Shown: in pieces, positions 6,500-13,463 of the stretch
Layout of the letters: every line of letters begins with the position of its first letter
Numbering within the stretch: position 1 is the stretch's first letter
Virus record (IMG/VR): IMGVR_UViG_3300032668_001213
Span: 1-30,976 of that record
DNA: 30,976 bases
DNA from: a virus
Reading direction: 5' to 3' (one strand)
Translations under genes and position numbers: made by a program
Notes under the pieces: model-generated
Databases searched by the model: none
Told to the model about the DNA's origin: nothing
Seen by the model: the letters and a program-made list of their open reading frames with translations, nothing else

Positions 6500-7420
6500 T
6501 TACGCGGTTGGCGTGAGTAGTTTAGTGAAATTTAAGAACGTTTCCGTTACTTTTCCACCCGCTGCATATTCATGTCCGCCTCCTTCGCAGATTTTAGCAG
6601 CTAATTTTGACAAGTCTACTTCACATGACTTATTTTTGCGAAACGATACATGGGAGTTGTCTGAATTGACAAAGAAGACTATGTCAGCTGGGTGGGTGTT
6701 TAACATGTAGTCGCAAATCTCGTTAACAAATTTATTACCGTGTGTACCGTATATTTTACGCATTTTACCACCTACAGCAACTTCACCATGGAAAATCTGT
6801 AAGTTGTTTATGGCTTTATTCTTACGGTCAACGTATTCTTTTATAATAGCTTTTTCTTGAATGGTAAAAGCTCTAAAACCGTCGTAAAATTTATTTACAA
6901 ATATCTCAGCACGCTGCATTGTAGAGGTACGCTGGGTATTAGTGTACAAACAATTCAATTCATAAGTTTCAGGTAATTTGAATTGATAGCAATCGTAATC
7001 GTCAGCTAATGCAATAAAGTACTTTTGTTCTTTAGTAAGTTTATCTAATTTACCCAAACTCTTAAAATGGTTATAAACTTTCTTAGCACATGAAGTTGTC
7101 TCAGTTACGCTAACTTCAGCATTTTTGTAAACGTCTTTTGCTTTAACGTGTGTTAAATGGTGATCAATAATAACAATATTTTTTCTGTCGACTAAGTCGC
7201 TATTTTTAGCAACATCTAAATCTAAAATATAAATCTTGTCAAAATCATTTGGGTTGTTTTCATTTAACCAATTTAAAAATTCTCTACGAAAATTAGTAAC
7301 AGTAGTGGTTTTAAACGCAATTTGACCAGGCTTTGCATCTAACGCCCAGTGTAGGGTTAGTAATGATGTAACTCCGTCTATATCGAAGTCGGTAAAAACG
7401 TATATCTTGTTAAAGCTCAC
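6500..7420 (-). CDS. DHH/DHHA1-family phosphoesterase
   Basis: A 306-residue DHH-superfamily hydrolase. Metal-binding motifs are in order: DFDIDG (11-16), ILDLDV (D67, D69), IIDHH (86-88), LADDYD near residue 140, and the C-terminal DHHA1 substrate motif GGGHEYAAGG near residue 283. Family members include RecJ ssDNA exonuclease, nanoRNase NrnA and cyclic-dinucleotide phosphodiesterases. At this length, and without the extra RecJ domains, it is nearer NrnA-like or c-di-NMP-hydrolysing enzymes. Between the gp59-like and gp41 genes, a nucleolytic role in replication is likely; degradation of short RNAs or host signalling nucleotides is also possible. The start is GTG at 7420 with no SD. Confidence 0.85.
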   Translation of the reverse strand: MSFNKIYVFTDFDIDGVTSLLTLHWALDAKPGQIAFKTTTVTNFRREFLNWLNENNPNDFDKIYILDLDVAKNSDLVDRKNIVIIDHHLTHVKAKDVYKNAEVSVTETTSCAKKVYNHFKSLGKLDKLTKEQKYFIALADDYDCYQFKLPETYELNCLYTNTQRTSTMQRAEIFVNKFYDGFRAFTIQEKAIIKEYVDRKNKAINNLQIFHGEVAVGGKMRKIYGTHGNKFVNEICDYMLNTHPADIVFFVNSDNSHVSFRKNKSCEVDLSKLAAKICEGGGHEYAAGGKVTETFLNFTKLLTPTA

Positions 7421-7435
7421 TATAATCTATTTAAA

Positions 7436-8788
7436 CTACTTGCTGATAAATTCCAGCTTATTTTCCAGGTCCATAAGCTCATCTAATCCACCAGCGGATT
7501 TATTACCCGTTAAACCGATATAGCCTTTTTCTTCTGTTAAAGAGAGTGTAGTGTAGTCAATACGCATTGCAGTAGCAGCATGTTTAGGTCCTAAACGATT
7601 CTTTACCCCAGCTACTTTAATAACACCAGTTTCTTGATCGCCTGCTTCTTGATAAATAGCCCAAACAACGTCTGCAGTAAAAGCTACACCTAAAGATTCA
7701 CTTACGGTATCCAGACTTGGTTTCTCCATACCTTCACGGTTGGTTTGAATAGCGCTAACTACAGGCATACTGAAAAAATATGATAATGCTCTTAATTCTT
7801 CTGCAGCCACTTTACCTTGTTCGTAAGAATTCTCACCTTGTGATGCCTTTATTAGTCCAAGATAGTCTATAACGAGTATATCCGGTTTTATCCCAGACTT
7901 TACTAAAGACTCAAGATAGGCCTTAATACCTGCTACAGTTATGGATTTCGGTGGGAATTCCTTAATAATTAACTTACGTTTATGTGTTTCTGTAACACCT
8001 TTAAAGTAAGAATCTAATGCACCGATTTGACTCTGCACATCGTTAATAGGGATTTTAGAAAGATGACTACTCAATCTCTTTGCATACATCATTTCAGGCA
8101 TTTCAAGAGATATAAGAACTGTGGTAAGACCTTTTGCAGCCATATTAGCAGCTACATTACCTAAAAAGATAGACTTACCCACGTTAGTTGGTCCTAAGAA
8201 CAAATAAAGCGCTCTACCGTTCTTCATTAAACCACCACCAATTTTGTCGTCAATAAAGCTCCAACCAGTAGGTATAGTTTCACTTTTTGTACCTAATTCA
8301 CTGATTATCTTTTCGTATTCACCGAAAAAGTCTAAACCAATATCACTTGTTAAAGCTATATTACAAGCCTTTTCAAACATTGATAAGAACTTAGGGTAAT
8401 CAGCTTTTTCTTTAGATACATCATCTACTATCTTTAATACAGTATTGTATACTGCTTTCTCTTTAAAGAATTGTTCTGTATTAGCAATAAGCTCATCCAT
8501 ATTAAGAGCAGTATCATATTGCTTGTATGTCGTAACTGTATCTTTAAATAGTTTTAGATCTTCTTCTTTACTGAGATACGTTTTGATCTCAGTAATAGTA
8601 GGTAGAGCTTTACGTTTAGTGTAAAAGTCTCTAATAATACCTATAACAAGTTTATTACCAGGATTCTTAAAATTTTCTGGTGCTAAATAATCTAATACTA
8701 AGGAAGTATAATAAGCATTAGTTAAACATTGACAGGCTACAATGTTTTCAAAGAAATCGCTATTGACTTGAAGAGAGTTTTTCTTCAT
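7436..8788 (-). CDS. 41: Replicative DNA helicase (gp41, DnaB family)
   Basis: A 450-residue hexameric 5'-3' helicase of the DnaB/gp41 type that opens the fork ahead of gp43. The N-terminal helical domain covers about residues 1-150. The RecA-like domain shows Walker A GPTNVGKS (199-206), a catalytic-Glu motif SLEMPEMMYAKR (227-238), Walker B ILVIDYLGLI (304-313) and sensor-like AIQTNREG (346-353). The length fits T4 gp41 (475 aa). It is preceded by a strong hairpin terminator after uvsX, so it probably has its own promoter; AT-rich TATAAT-like sequence lies in the leader at 8789-8811. No SD precedes the ATG at 8788. Confidence 0.92.
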   Translation of the reverse strand: MKKNSLQVNSDFFENIVACQCLTNAYYTSLVLDYLAPENFKNPGNKLVIGIIRDFYTKRKALPTITEIKTYLSKEEDLKLFKDTVTTYKQYDTALNMDELIANTEQFFKEKAVYNTVLKIVDDVSKEKADYPKFLSMFEKACNIALTSDIGLDFFGEYEKIISELGTKSETIPTGWSFIDDKIGGGLMKNGRALYLFLGPTNVGKSIFLGNVAANMAAKGLTTVLISLEMPEMMYAKRLSSHLSKIPINDVQSQIGALDSYFKGVTETHKRKLIIKEFPPKSITVAGIKAYLESLVKSGIKPDILVIDYLGLIKASQGENSYEQGKVAAEELRALSYFFSMPVVSAIQTNREGMEKPSLDTVSESLGVAFTADVVWAIYQEAGDQETGVIKVAGVKNRLGPKHAATAMRIDYTTLSLTEEKGYIGLTGNKSAGGLDELMDLENKLEFISK

Positions 8789-8806
8789 TTGTACATTATA
8801 TATTAT

Positions 8807-8839
8807 AAAATAAAAAAGCTAAGGTTGCCCTTAGCTTTT
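8807..8839 (-). terminator. Rho-independent terminator between uvsX and gp41
   Basis: A perfect 11-bp stem (AAAAGCTAAGG, 8814-8824, with 8829-8839) encloses a 4-base loop, and on the minus strand it is followed by a T-rich run (TTTTTTATTTT). It lies 4 bases after the uvsX stop and before gp41. The stem is flanked by A/T runs on both sides, so it could act in both directions. It is the only convincing intrinsic terminator in the window. Confidence 0.8.
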
Positions 8840-8843
8840 CTTT

Positions 8844-9980
8844 TTATTCTTTTGTAAGCTCTTCAGCCTCGTCTAGAACCGGGTTACTTGACCCGTACCC
8901 GACTTTCTCTTTAAGAGTCTGTTCGAGCACCGGTAGTACCTTCTTATCCCAAAACTCGGTATCGTTTTCCCAAGTCTTTCTATAACCGATCTTCTCTCCA
9001 TTGAACTGGAACGTAGAACCGGTTTGCTGTATAACACCAAACGCTACTGCCATATCAGCTAAGCCGGCATATCGACTTAAACCAGTACGGAAGTTATTGT
9101 ATAGCTCTGCTTTTAAGAAAGCAGGAACGAAACGGTTTTTAACCGTCATTGCTGACAATGTAACACCGCTCACGTTATGAGCTACTGCGATTGATTCTTC
9201 TCCTTCGTTTTTATCAATCTTTTCGTTTCGAGTCGCAAGCTGAACCAACAAAGAAGCAAGATAAATAGGGCCAGAGCCACCGGACTGCTTTTTAACCAAT
9301 TCAGGATAGAGTGAAGTTGGGTTGTCATAAATATGATTAGTAAAAAGTATAGGTACACGAGCCTTAGCTGCTTTAAAAGTTAAAGCACGCATCATAGACT
9401 TCATTGCTTTAGCCTTTGTACCCATATCTGCTGCATCCTTACCTTCTGTAACGTCGCGAAGCTCTTTAGCGCTTGCTAAGTTGCCTAGACTATCAATAGC
9501 GATAATAACCTTTAAATTAGGGTCATTAGCTGCAATAATCTTATCTAAGAATGTAGCGATTTGGTTACGACAATCTTCTACTGTTTCTACTGGATAGTAT
9601 TTTAAGCGTTTAGGGTCAATACCAACACCTTCTGCAGATTGCTTATCTACTGCTGCTTCCGTATCCCAGACAGCAGCAAAGTAGCCCTTCTTTTGAGCGT
9701 TCGCAATGATCTTATTAACAATAAGCGTCTTACCCGCACCGGAAGGCCCGGAAAAACCAGTAACCCTACCAACAGGAATGCCCTTGTAAAGAGATCCAGA
9801 AAAGATAGCATTAAGTGCATAAGAGCCTGTATCGATCCAGTCACCTACAATAGAAAGTGAATTATCATCTGAAAGCAGAGATGCATCTGCATTTAGCGCA
9901 TCTACTGCTTCAAAGATATCTTTCATTGACGAAACCTTAGTCTCGTCATTGTTTTCGTCTGTACGTGGTTTACGTGCCAT
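8844..9980 (-). CDS. uvsX: UvsX recombinase (RecA-like)
   Basis: A 378-residue RecA/UvsX strand-exchange protein that forms filaments on gp32-coated ssDNA with UvsY help, driving recombination-dependent replication. The ATPase core shows Walker A GPSGAGKT (78-85), WDTEAAVD with the catalytic Glu near 108, Walker B KVIIAIDSLGNL from 157, and a conserved LFTNHIYDNP segment. The C-terminus is acidic (DEAEELTKE). I chose ATG at 9980 (MARKPRTDEN), one base after the preceding gene's stop. A TTG at 10001 would start inside that gene. The T4 protein is 391 aa. A strong terminator follows. Confidence 0.93.
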   Translation of the reverse strand: MARKPRTDENNDETKVSSMKDIFEAVDALNADASLLSDDNSLSIVGDWIDTGSYALNAIFSGSLYKGIPVGRVTGFSGPSGAGKTLIVNKIIANAQKKGYFAAVWDTEAAVDKQSAEGVGIDPKRLKYYPVETVEDCRNQIATFLDKIIAANDPNLKVIIAIDSLGNLASAKELRDVTEGKDAADMGTKAKAMKSMMRALTFKAAKARVPILFTNHIYDNPTSLYPELVKKQSGGSGPIYLASLLVQLATRNEKIDKNEGEESIAVAHNVSGVTLSAMTVKNRFVPAFLKAELYNNFRTGLSRYAGLADMAVAFGVIQQTGSTFQFNGEKIGYRKTWENDTEFWDKKVLPVLEQTLKEKVGYGSSNPVLDEAEELTKE

Positions 9981-9981
9981 A

Positions 9982-10329
9982 TTACTTGGTTTCGTCGTCA
10001 AATAACTTTACTACAGGTGTGTTTGAAGCTTGAGCAGCTGTTTGAAACATCTGTTGATACTGTAATACTAAGTTACCTTCTAAAGCTACATCAGAAGTAA
10101 CGATAGAGCTCTTTGCGTATGTCCAGTTTGCGAATTCATCGCGATTAGCTGTAAACTCTCTAAAGAATACAGGATACAATTGTACTTGTAGTTTCTTGTC
10201 TTGAGTTGGTGATACATTAAGAATAACCGGCTTAGTTACTGTTAATGTTGCATCGTCTTGTGATACAACAGTCGCGATAATAGTGCGTTGAATATTATCT
10301 AAGAATGTAATTAGTGTGTCTTGGCTCAT
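9982..10329 (-). CDS. Hypothetical protein upstream of uvsX
   Basis: A 115-residue protein, apparently rich in beta strands (TIIATVVSQDDATLTVTKPV, LQVQLYPVFFREF) with a helical C-terminal part (LQYQQMFQTAAQASN) and acidic end. It ends one base before the uvsX start, so the two are probably coupled, and follows queF by 36 bases. No motif points to an enzyme. The alternating strand pattern would fit a small barrel or a virion-type protein, but I do not recognise the family. Confidence 0.6.
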   Translation of the reverse strand: MSQDTLITFLDNIQRTIIATVVSQDDATLTVTKPVILNVSPTQDKKLQVQLYPVFFREFTANRDEFANWTYAKSSIVTSDVALEGNLVLQYQQMFQTAAQASNTPVVKLFDDETK

Positions 10330-10365
10330 ATGTTTATATTAATATAGTTTTTATTTTAATCAAGG

Positions 10366-11283
10366 TTATTGACGTGGGAATTTAAAATAAGGTGTACCTG
10401 CATCAATTAAATGTTGGTCAAGTAGTTCTTTCTTTGAAGCACGAGTAGGTACAATATCCCAACCACCGCGGCGAGCGTAGAAGCAAGTTACCATTAGCTC
10501 TTCTGGTTGTAATAAGTCCCAAAGACGTTTATACGCAGCTTCACAGATTTCTTCGTGGAAATGGCATTCATTACGGAATGATACAATCCACTCTAATAAG
10601 GATTGCTCTGTTACCTCTTTATCACCTTTATAGTATACAAAAATATCGCCAGAGTCTGGTTGTTTAGTAATCTTACAGTTAGAACGAAGTAAAGTACTCA
10701 TATAGAAGTGTTGTTTAACAACTTCTGCTTCATTAGCTACTAGTAAGTCTGCATTTTCATTGAACACAGTAAATTTAATATTTTCTGCACTTTTAATCTT
10801 TTCTAGTGGGAGCCACACTTCAGGGGCATAATCTCTCATCCATACTTCTCTTAAAGGAAAATCTTTTGCTTGTATTTGAGAGAATAATTCTACTTCTACT
10901 GTAGTCTCTAATAGTTTAGATAGATCTTCTGAAGCAGTCTTTTTGATATTGTTTAAAGCTTCTGCTACAGTCTTGCCCATCGGTTGCATATTAAACGAAT
11001 TCCAGTAAAGCTTCATTGACTTAGACTCTACAATGTAAGGATTAGTAGCAGGGTATACCACTTTAGCAACACAAGTAACGGGTAACCCATTATCTGTTAA
11101 TGCACTACATTCATAACCATTCCAGATATCGTAACCTACGAATGGTAAAGAATCGTTCTGTAAACCTAAATAGGTACGATTACGTTGACGTTCTTCACGC
11201 ACTAAAATCTCAGGCGTGTAGGTGGTAGGAGAATCAACTCTCTGACCAAGTACTTTGTCAATATTATTAGTATTATAGCTCAT
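10366..11283 (-). CDS. queF: 7-cyano-7-deazaguanine (preQ0) reductase, QueF long form
   Basis: A 305-residue NADPH-dependent reductase of the E. coli-like two-domain QueF type (282 aa), reducing the nitrile of preQ0 to the aminomethyl of preQ1. The NADPH motif ESKSMKLYW is at 86-94, preceded by LPFVGYDIWNGYE (46-58). The active-site Cys is C203 in LLRSNCKITKQPD, with D210 as the partner Asp, and FHEE (242-245) provides the conserved His/Glu pair. RRGGWDIVPTR (271-281) is the C-terminal signature. The gene overlaps the kinase gene start region by 11 bases and begins the metabolic part of the dpdA cassette. With DpdA present, preQ1 is probably destined for phage DNA rather than tRNA queuosine. 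Confidence 0.93.
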   Translation of the reverse strand: MSYNTNNIDKVLGQRVDSPTTYTPEILVREERQRNRTYLGLQNDSLPFVGYDIWNGYECSALTDNGLPVTCVAKVVYPATNPYIVESKSMKLYWNSFNMQPMGKTVAEALNNIKKTASEDLSKLLETTVEVELFSQIQAKDFPLREVWMRDYAPEVWLPLEKIKSAENIKFTVFNENADLLVANEAEVVKQHFYMSTLLRSNCKITKQPDSGDIFVYYKGDKEVTEQSLLEWIVSFRNECHFHEEICEAAYKRLWDLLQPEELMVTCFYARRGGWDIVPTRASKKELLDQHLIDAGTPYFKFPRQ

Positions 11284-11851
11284 TGGTAAAATCTTTCTTT
11301 ATTGTATCAGTTACAGTTTTAACTCTATCTTCTACAGAACCCATTACATAAACAAGTTTATCTGCAGGCATAGAATGATGCTTAAGATAGAAATCAAATT
11401 GTTTAATAACCCCATCAAAAAATTCTTTACCTGTACTTCTTTCACCATCTTCTTGTACATTAAGTTCAGGTACAACATAAAAAATCTTATCATAAGTCTT
11501 TAGTAATTCTTCGTATACAGCTAAAGCAGCTTGATATACGTCTTTATTAACCTGACCTTTTTCATAAAAATAAGTAGTATACGCAATACCATCTAAAGCA
11601 CCTCTATCTAAAACCCAGTTACCCGGCGTTAAAGCATACTCTAAATGTCTAGCCATTACCAAGTATTGAGTTAAAGACGTACCACCTTCATTAATAGGTA
11701 CGTTTAAGTCTTTTAAGCCTCTTGTTAAGTTAGTTCTAAACGAAAAATGAAAATCACTAGTAATAGTGTTAACTTCTTTTAGAGCTTTTACTAACGTAGT
11801 CTTACCTTGTGAATGAGCACCGCAAATTGCAGCTTTATAGTTTGATCTCAT
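11273..11851 (-). CDS. P-loop nucleoside/nucleotide-kinase-like ATPase
   Basis: A 192-residue P-loop protein resembling the AAA_28/NadR-like kinase group. Walker A is GAHSQGKTT (11-19). WVLDRGALDGIAY (79-91) holds the DR motif typical of dNMP and nucleoside kinases, and PELNVQEDGERSTG (128-141) looks like a substrate lid with R138. The length suits a small kinase. It overlaps queF by 11 bases and follows the formyltransferase gene by 3 bases, so it is co-translated with the DNA-modification cassette. The substrate cannot be read from sequence: deoxynucleotide supply, or phosphorylation of a modification intermediate, are options. Confidence 0.75.
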   Translation of the reverse strand: MRSNYKAAICGAHSQGKTTLVKALKEVNTITSDFHFSFRTNLTRGLKDLNVPINEGGTSLTQYLVMARHLEYALTPGNWVLDRGALDGIAYTTYFYEKGQVNKDVYQAALAVYEELLKTYDKIFYVVPELNVQEDGERSTGKEFFDGVIKQFDFYLKHHSMPADKLVYVMGSVEDRVKTVTDTIKKDFTNEL

Positions 11852-11854
11852 AAG

Positions 11855-12433
11855 TTATTTATTTAATAGGCTTTTGCGCATAAAGCCAACCCAATTTTCG
11901 ATTGCTAGTTTATGCAGTTTACCGATATAATCGTCTAAGCTATCAAATTCACTATAAATATTCTTACTGTAAAACTCTTTCTCTGACACTACTTTACCAG
12001 CATCTACTTCAGGGATTACTTCATGTATAACATGCCCGTGTTGGTAATAAGGTCTTTCAGCGTGGCTAAACCACACTTTTGCTTGTGGATCTTTACCTTT
12101 TAACTCAGGAAACTTAGTAATAAGACCCGGATGCCCGTTGTATATCTTAAATCTACCACAGATTTCAGGTGGTAGTATACGGAGATAACCGTGAAGGGTA
12201 ATAATATCGGTATGTCTAATAGCTTCCCGATATTCTTCTACAGTTGGCTTCTTGGGTAAGAATATAAAACGATCAAAACATTTTTCTAAAAGATCTGGAT
12301 TAATTTTATCGAGATCTTCAAAGCTTTTATTAGTTATAATTGCATCCGGAAACTTACCGATATTTTTAGATATCTCATATATCTCAGAACCACTCTGAGA
12401 GAAAAATGTTTTCCAGATTAAAGTACGTTTCAT
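11855..12433 (-). CDS. dpdN: PurN-like formyltransferase, candidate dPreQ1 formyltransferase (DpdN)
   Basis: A 192-residue member of the formyl_trans_N fold (glycinamide ribonucleotide transformylase type, using 10-formyl-tetrahydrofolate). The catalytic triad is intact: YNGHPGLI supplies N99 and H101, and EVDAGKVV supplies D144, with the conserved HGYLRILPPE (81-90) before it. Purine biosynthesis genes are absent here. Instead it lies between the kinase and a small ORF in a cassette with queF and dpdA. Published work on phage 7-deazaguanines predicted a formyltransferase, DpdN, that makes the formylamino-methyl derivative of dPreQ1; this gene fits by fold and context. The call is inference, since I cannot compare it with the named DpdN sequences. 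Confidence 0.72.
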   Translation of the reverse strand: MKRTLIWKTFFSQSGSEIYEISKNIGKFPDAIITNKSFEDLDKINPDLLEKCFDRFIFLPKKPTVEEYREAIRHTDIITLHGYLRILPPEICGRFKIYNGHPGLITKFPELKGKDPQAKVWFSHAERPYYQHGHVIHEVIPEVDAGKVVSEKEFYSKNIYSEFDSLDDYIGKLHKLAIENWVGFMRKSLLNK

Positions 12434-12660
12434 ATTTTTAGACGATAACCTATTGTATTATCACTAAAGAAAATTACAAGCGTAAAGTCAACAATACCTT
12501 TAGATATTAAGTAAGGTTTGACTTCTGCAAGCTCTCTTACCGGGAGTTCTTGATTACGAATACAATCCCAAAAACAATAATCGCGGATATAAACAGAATC
12601 GGCCAGTAAGTGAGGATAGTTTGCATGTACTGAATTAGTTATAGCTTCTAAAGTTGTCAT
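12430..12660 (-). CDS. 76-residue orphan between dpdN-like gene and dpdA
   Basis: A 76-residue protein of unknown family, overlapping both neighbours by 4 bases (ATGA junctions), which implies tight translational coupling with dpdA upstream and the formyltransferase downstream. The sequence is mixed: an N-terminal helix (LEAITNSVHANYPHLLADS), an aromatic/Cys segment (IRDYCFWDCIRNQELP), and a C-terminal strand pair (VDFTLVIFFSDNTIGYRL). The two Cys (DYCFWDC) do not form an obvious metal site alone. Its conserved-looking placement makes it a candidate small subunit or regulator of the modification enzymes. Confidence 0.65.
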   Translation of the reverse strand: MTTLEAITNSVHANYPHLLADSVYIRDYCFWDCIRNQELPVRELAEVKPYLISKGIVDFTLVIFFSDNTIGYRLKI

Positions 12661-13463
12661 CCATTAACGTAATTTCTGAACTGAATTAAGTTACTTGCGA
12701 TAATTCTTTCTTGTATTTCGTCCGGTACTACATCTAAGAGATCTACAAGCTTAGTAGATTCTTTCTTCCAGTTACCAATAACATCAGAATATCTTACTCT
12801 CTTAATACCGTGTACAATAGGAGAAGAAGTGTCTAGTGTTTCGATCCAGTGATATTGAGGGCTTTGATAGAAACTAAATTCTCTAGGGTGTGCACAACCT
12901 AATAAATGGTGAGGTTTATCTTTATTAATAATACCATCATTCATTAATTGCGTTAAAGTCATTACTCTACCCATCATATAAGATACCCACTTGTTAGGAT
13001 GAGGAAATGCTTTAAGGTAGTAAGAATAGTCGAACGAAATAGCTAGTTTATCTACACCGATCTCTTGATCTAGTGTTACATAACACTTAACTAATTCCCC
13101 GTAAGTCTTACCCTGTACAACACCAATAGTTTTAGCACTACTAACAAAGTCCCAATCGTGCCATAAACACTTTTTAGCTGAATCAATAGTACCTTGACAG
13201 TCTTCTAATACGTCTGGTATGATATACTCTGTTGGGTTTAATTTTTGTATCCAGTGTGCATAACGCTTAGGATCAAAAGAGGTACCTAGTTCGAAAATAG
13301 AATTGTCTAATAGAACATGTCTGCCTCCTTTAACACTTTCTTCAAAGAACTTATAGTACTTTGGGTGCTCTTCAAATAAATGCACAAGAGCGTAGTCATA
13401 ATCATTGTATGTGCGAGAAATCTCGAGCATACTTAAGGGAGATTCATGTGATATTTTAATCAT
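12657..13463 (-). CDS. dpdA: DpdA-type DNA guanine transglycosylase
   Basis: A 268-residue TGT-fold protein of the kind that exchanges guanine in DNA for a 7-deazaguanine base. TGT-like motifs appear in order: LLDNSIFELG (51-60, D53), IIPDVLED (81-88, D84 at the general acid/base site), VVQGKTYGEL (115-124), HLLGCAHPREF (186-196) and ETLDTSSPIVHG (208-219). D211 matches the nucleophile Asp of TGTs, followed by the conserved Ser-Pro. It lacks the zinc site and C-terminal extension of bacterial tRNA TGT and is shorter, as phage DpdA proteins are. The start codon overlaps the polymerase stop by 4 bases. The subfamily cannot be set by eye. Confidence 0.85.
   Translation of the reverse strand: MIKISHESPLSMLEISRTYNDYDYALVHLFEEHPKYYKFFEESVKGGRHVLLDNSIFELGTSFDPKRYAHWIQKLNPTEYIIPDVLEDCQGTIDSAKKCLWHDWDFVSSAKTIGVVQGKTYGELVKCYVTLDQEIGVDKLAISFDYSYYLKAFPHPNKWVSYMMGRVMTLTQLMNDGIINKDKPHHLLGCAHPREFSFYQSPQYHWIETLDTSSPIVHGIKRVRYSDVIGNWKKESTKLVDLLDVVPDEIQERIIASNLIQFRNYVNG

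Noticed and set aside
11273-11851. Thymidylate kinase or T4 gene 1 dNMP kinase
   Set aside because: The P-loop and DR motif fit many kinases; no family-specific residues could be matched, so only a general call is made.
11855-12433. Phage PurN for purine biosynthesis
   Set aside because: No other purine genes are present; the context is queF, dpdA and folE, so a DNA-modification formyltransferase fits better.
12657-13463. Bacterial-type tRNA guanine transglycosylase
   Set aside because: It lacks the Cys-Cys-Cys-His zinc site and the length of Tgt, and lies in a phage operon with dpdN-like and polymerase genes.
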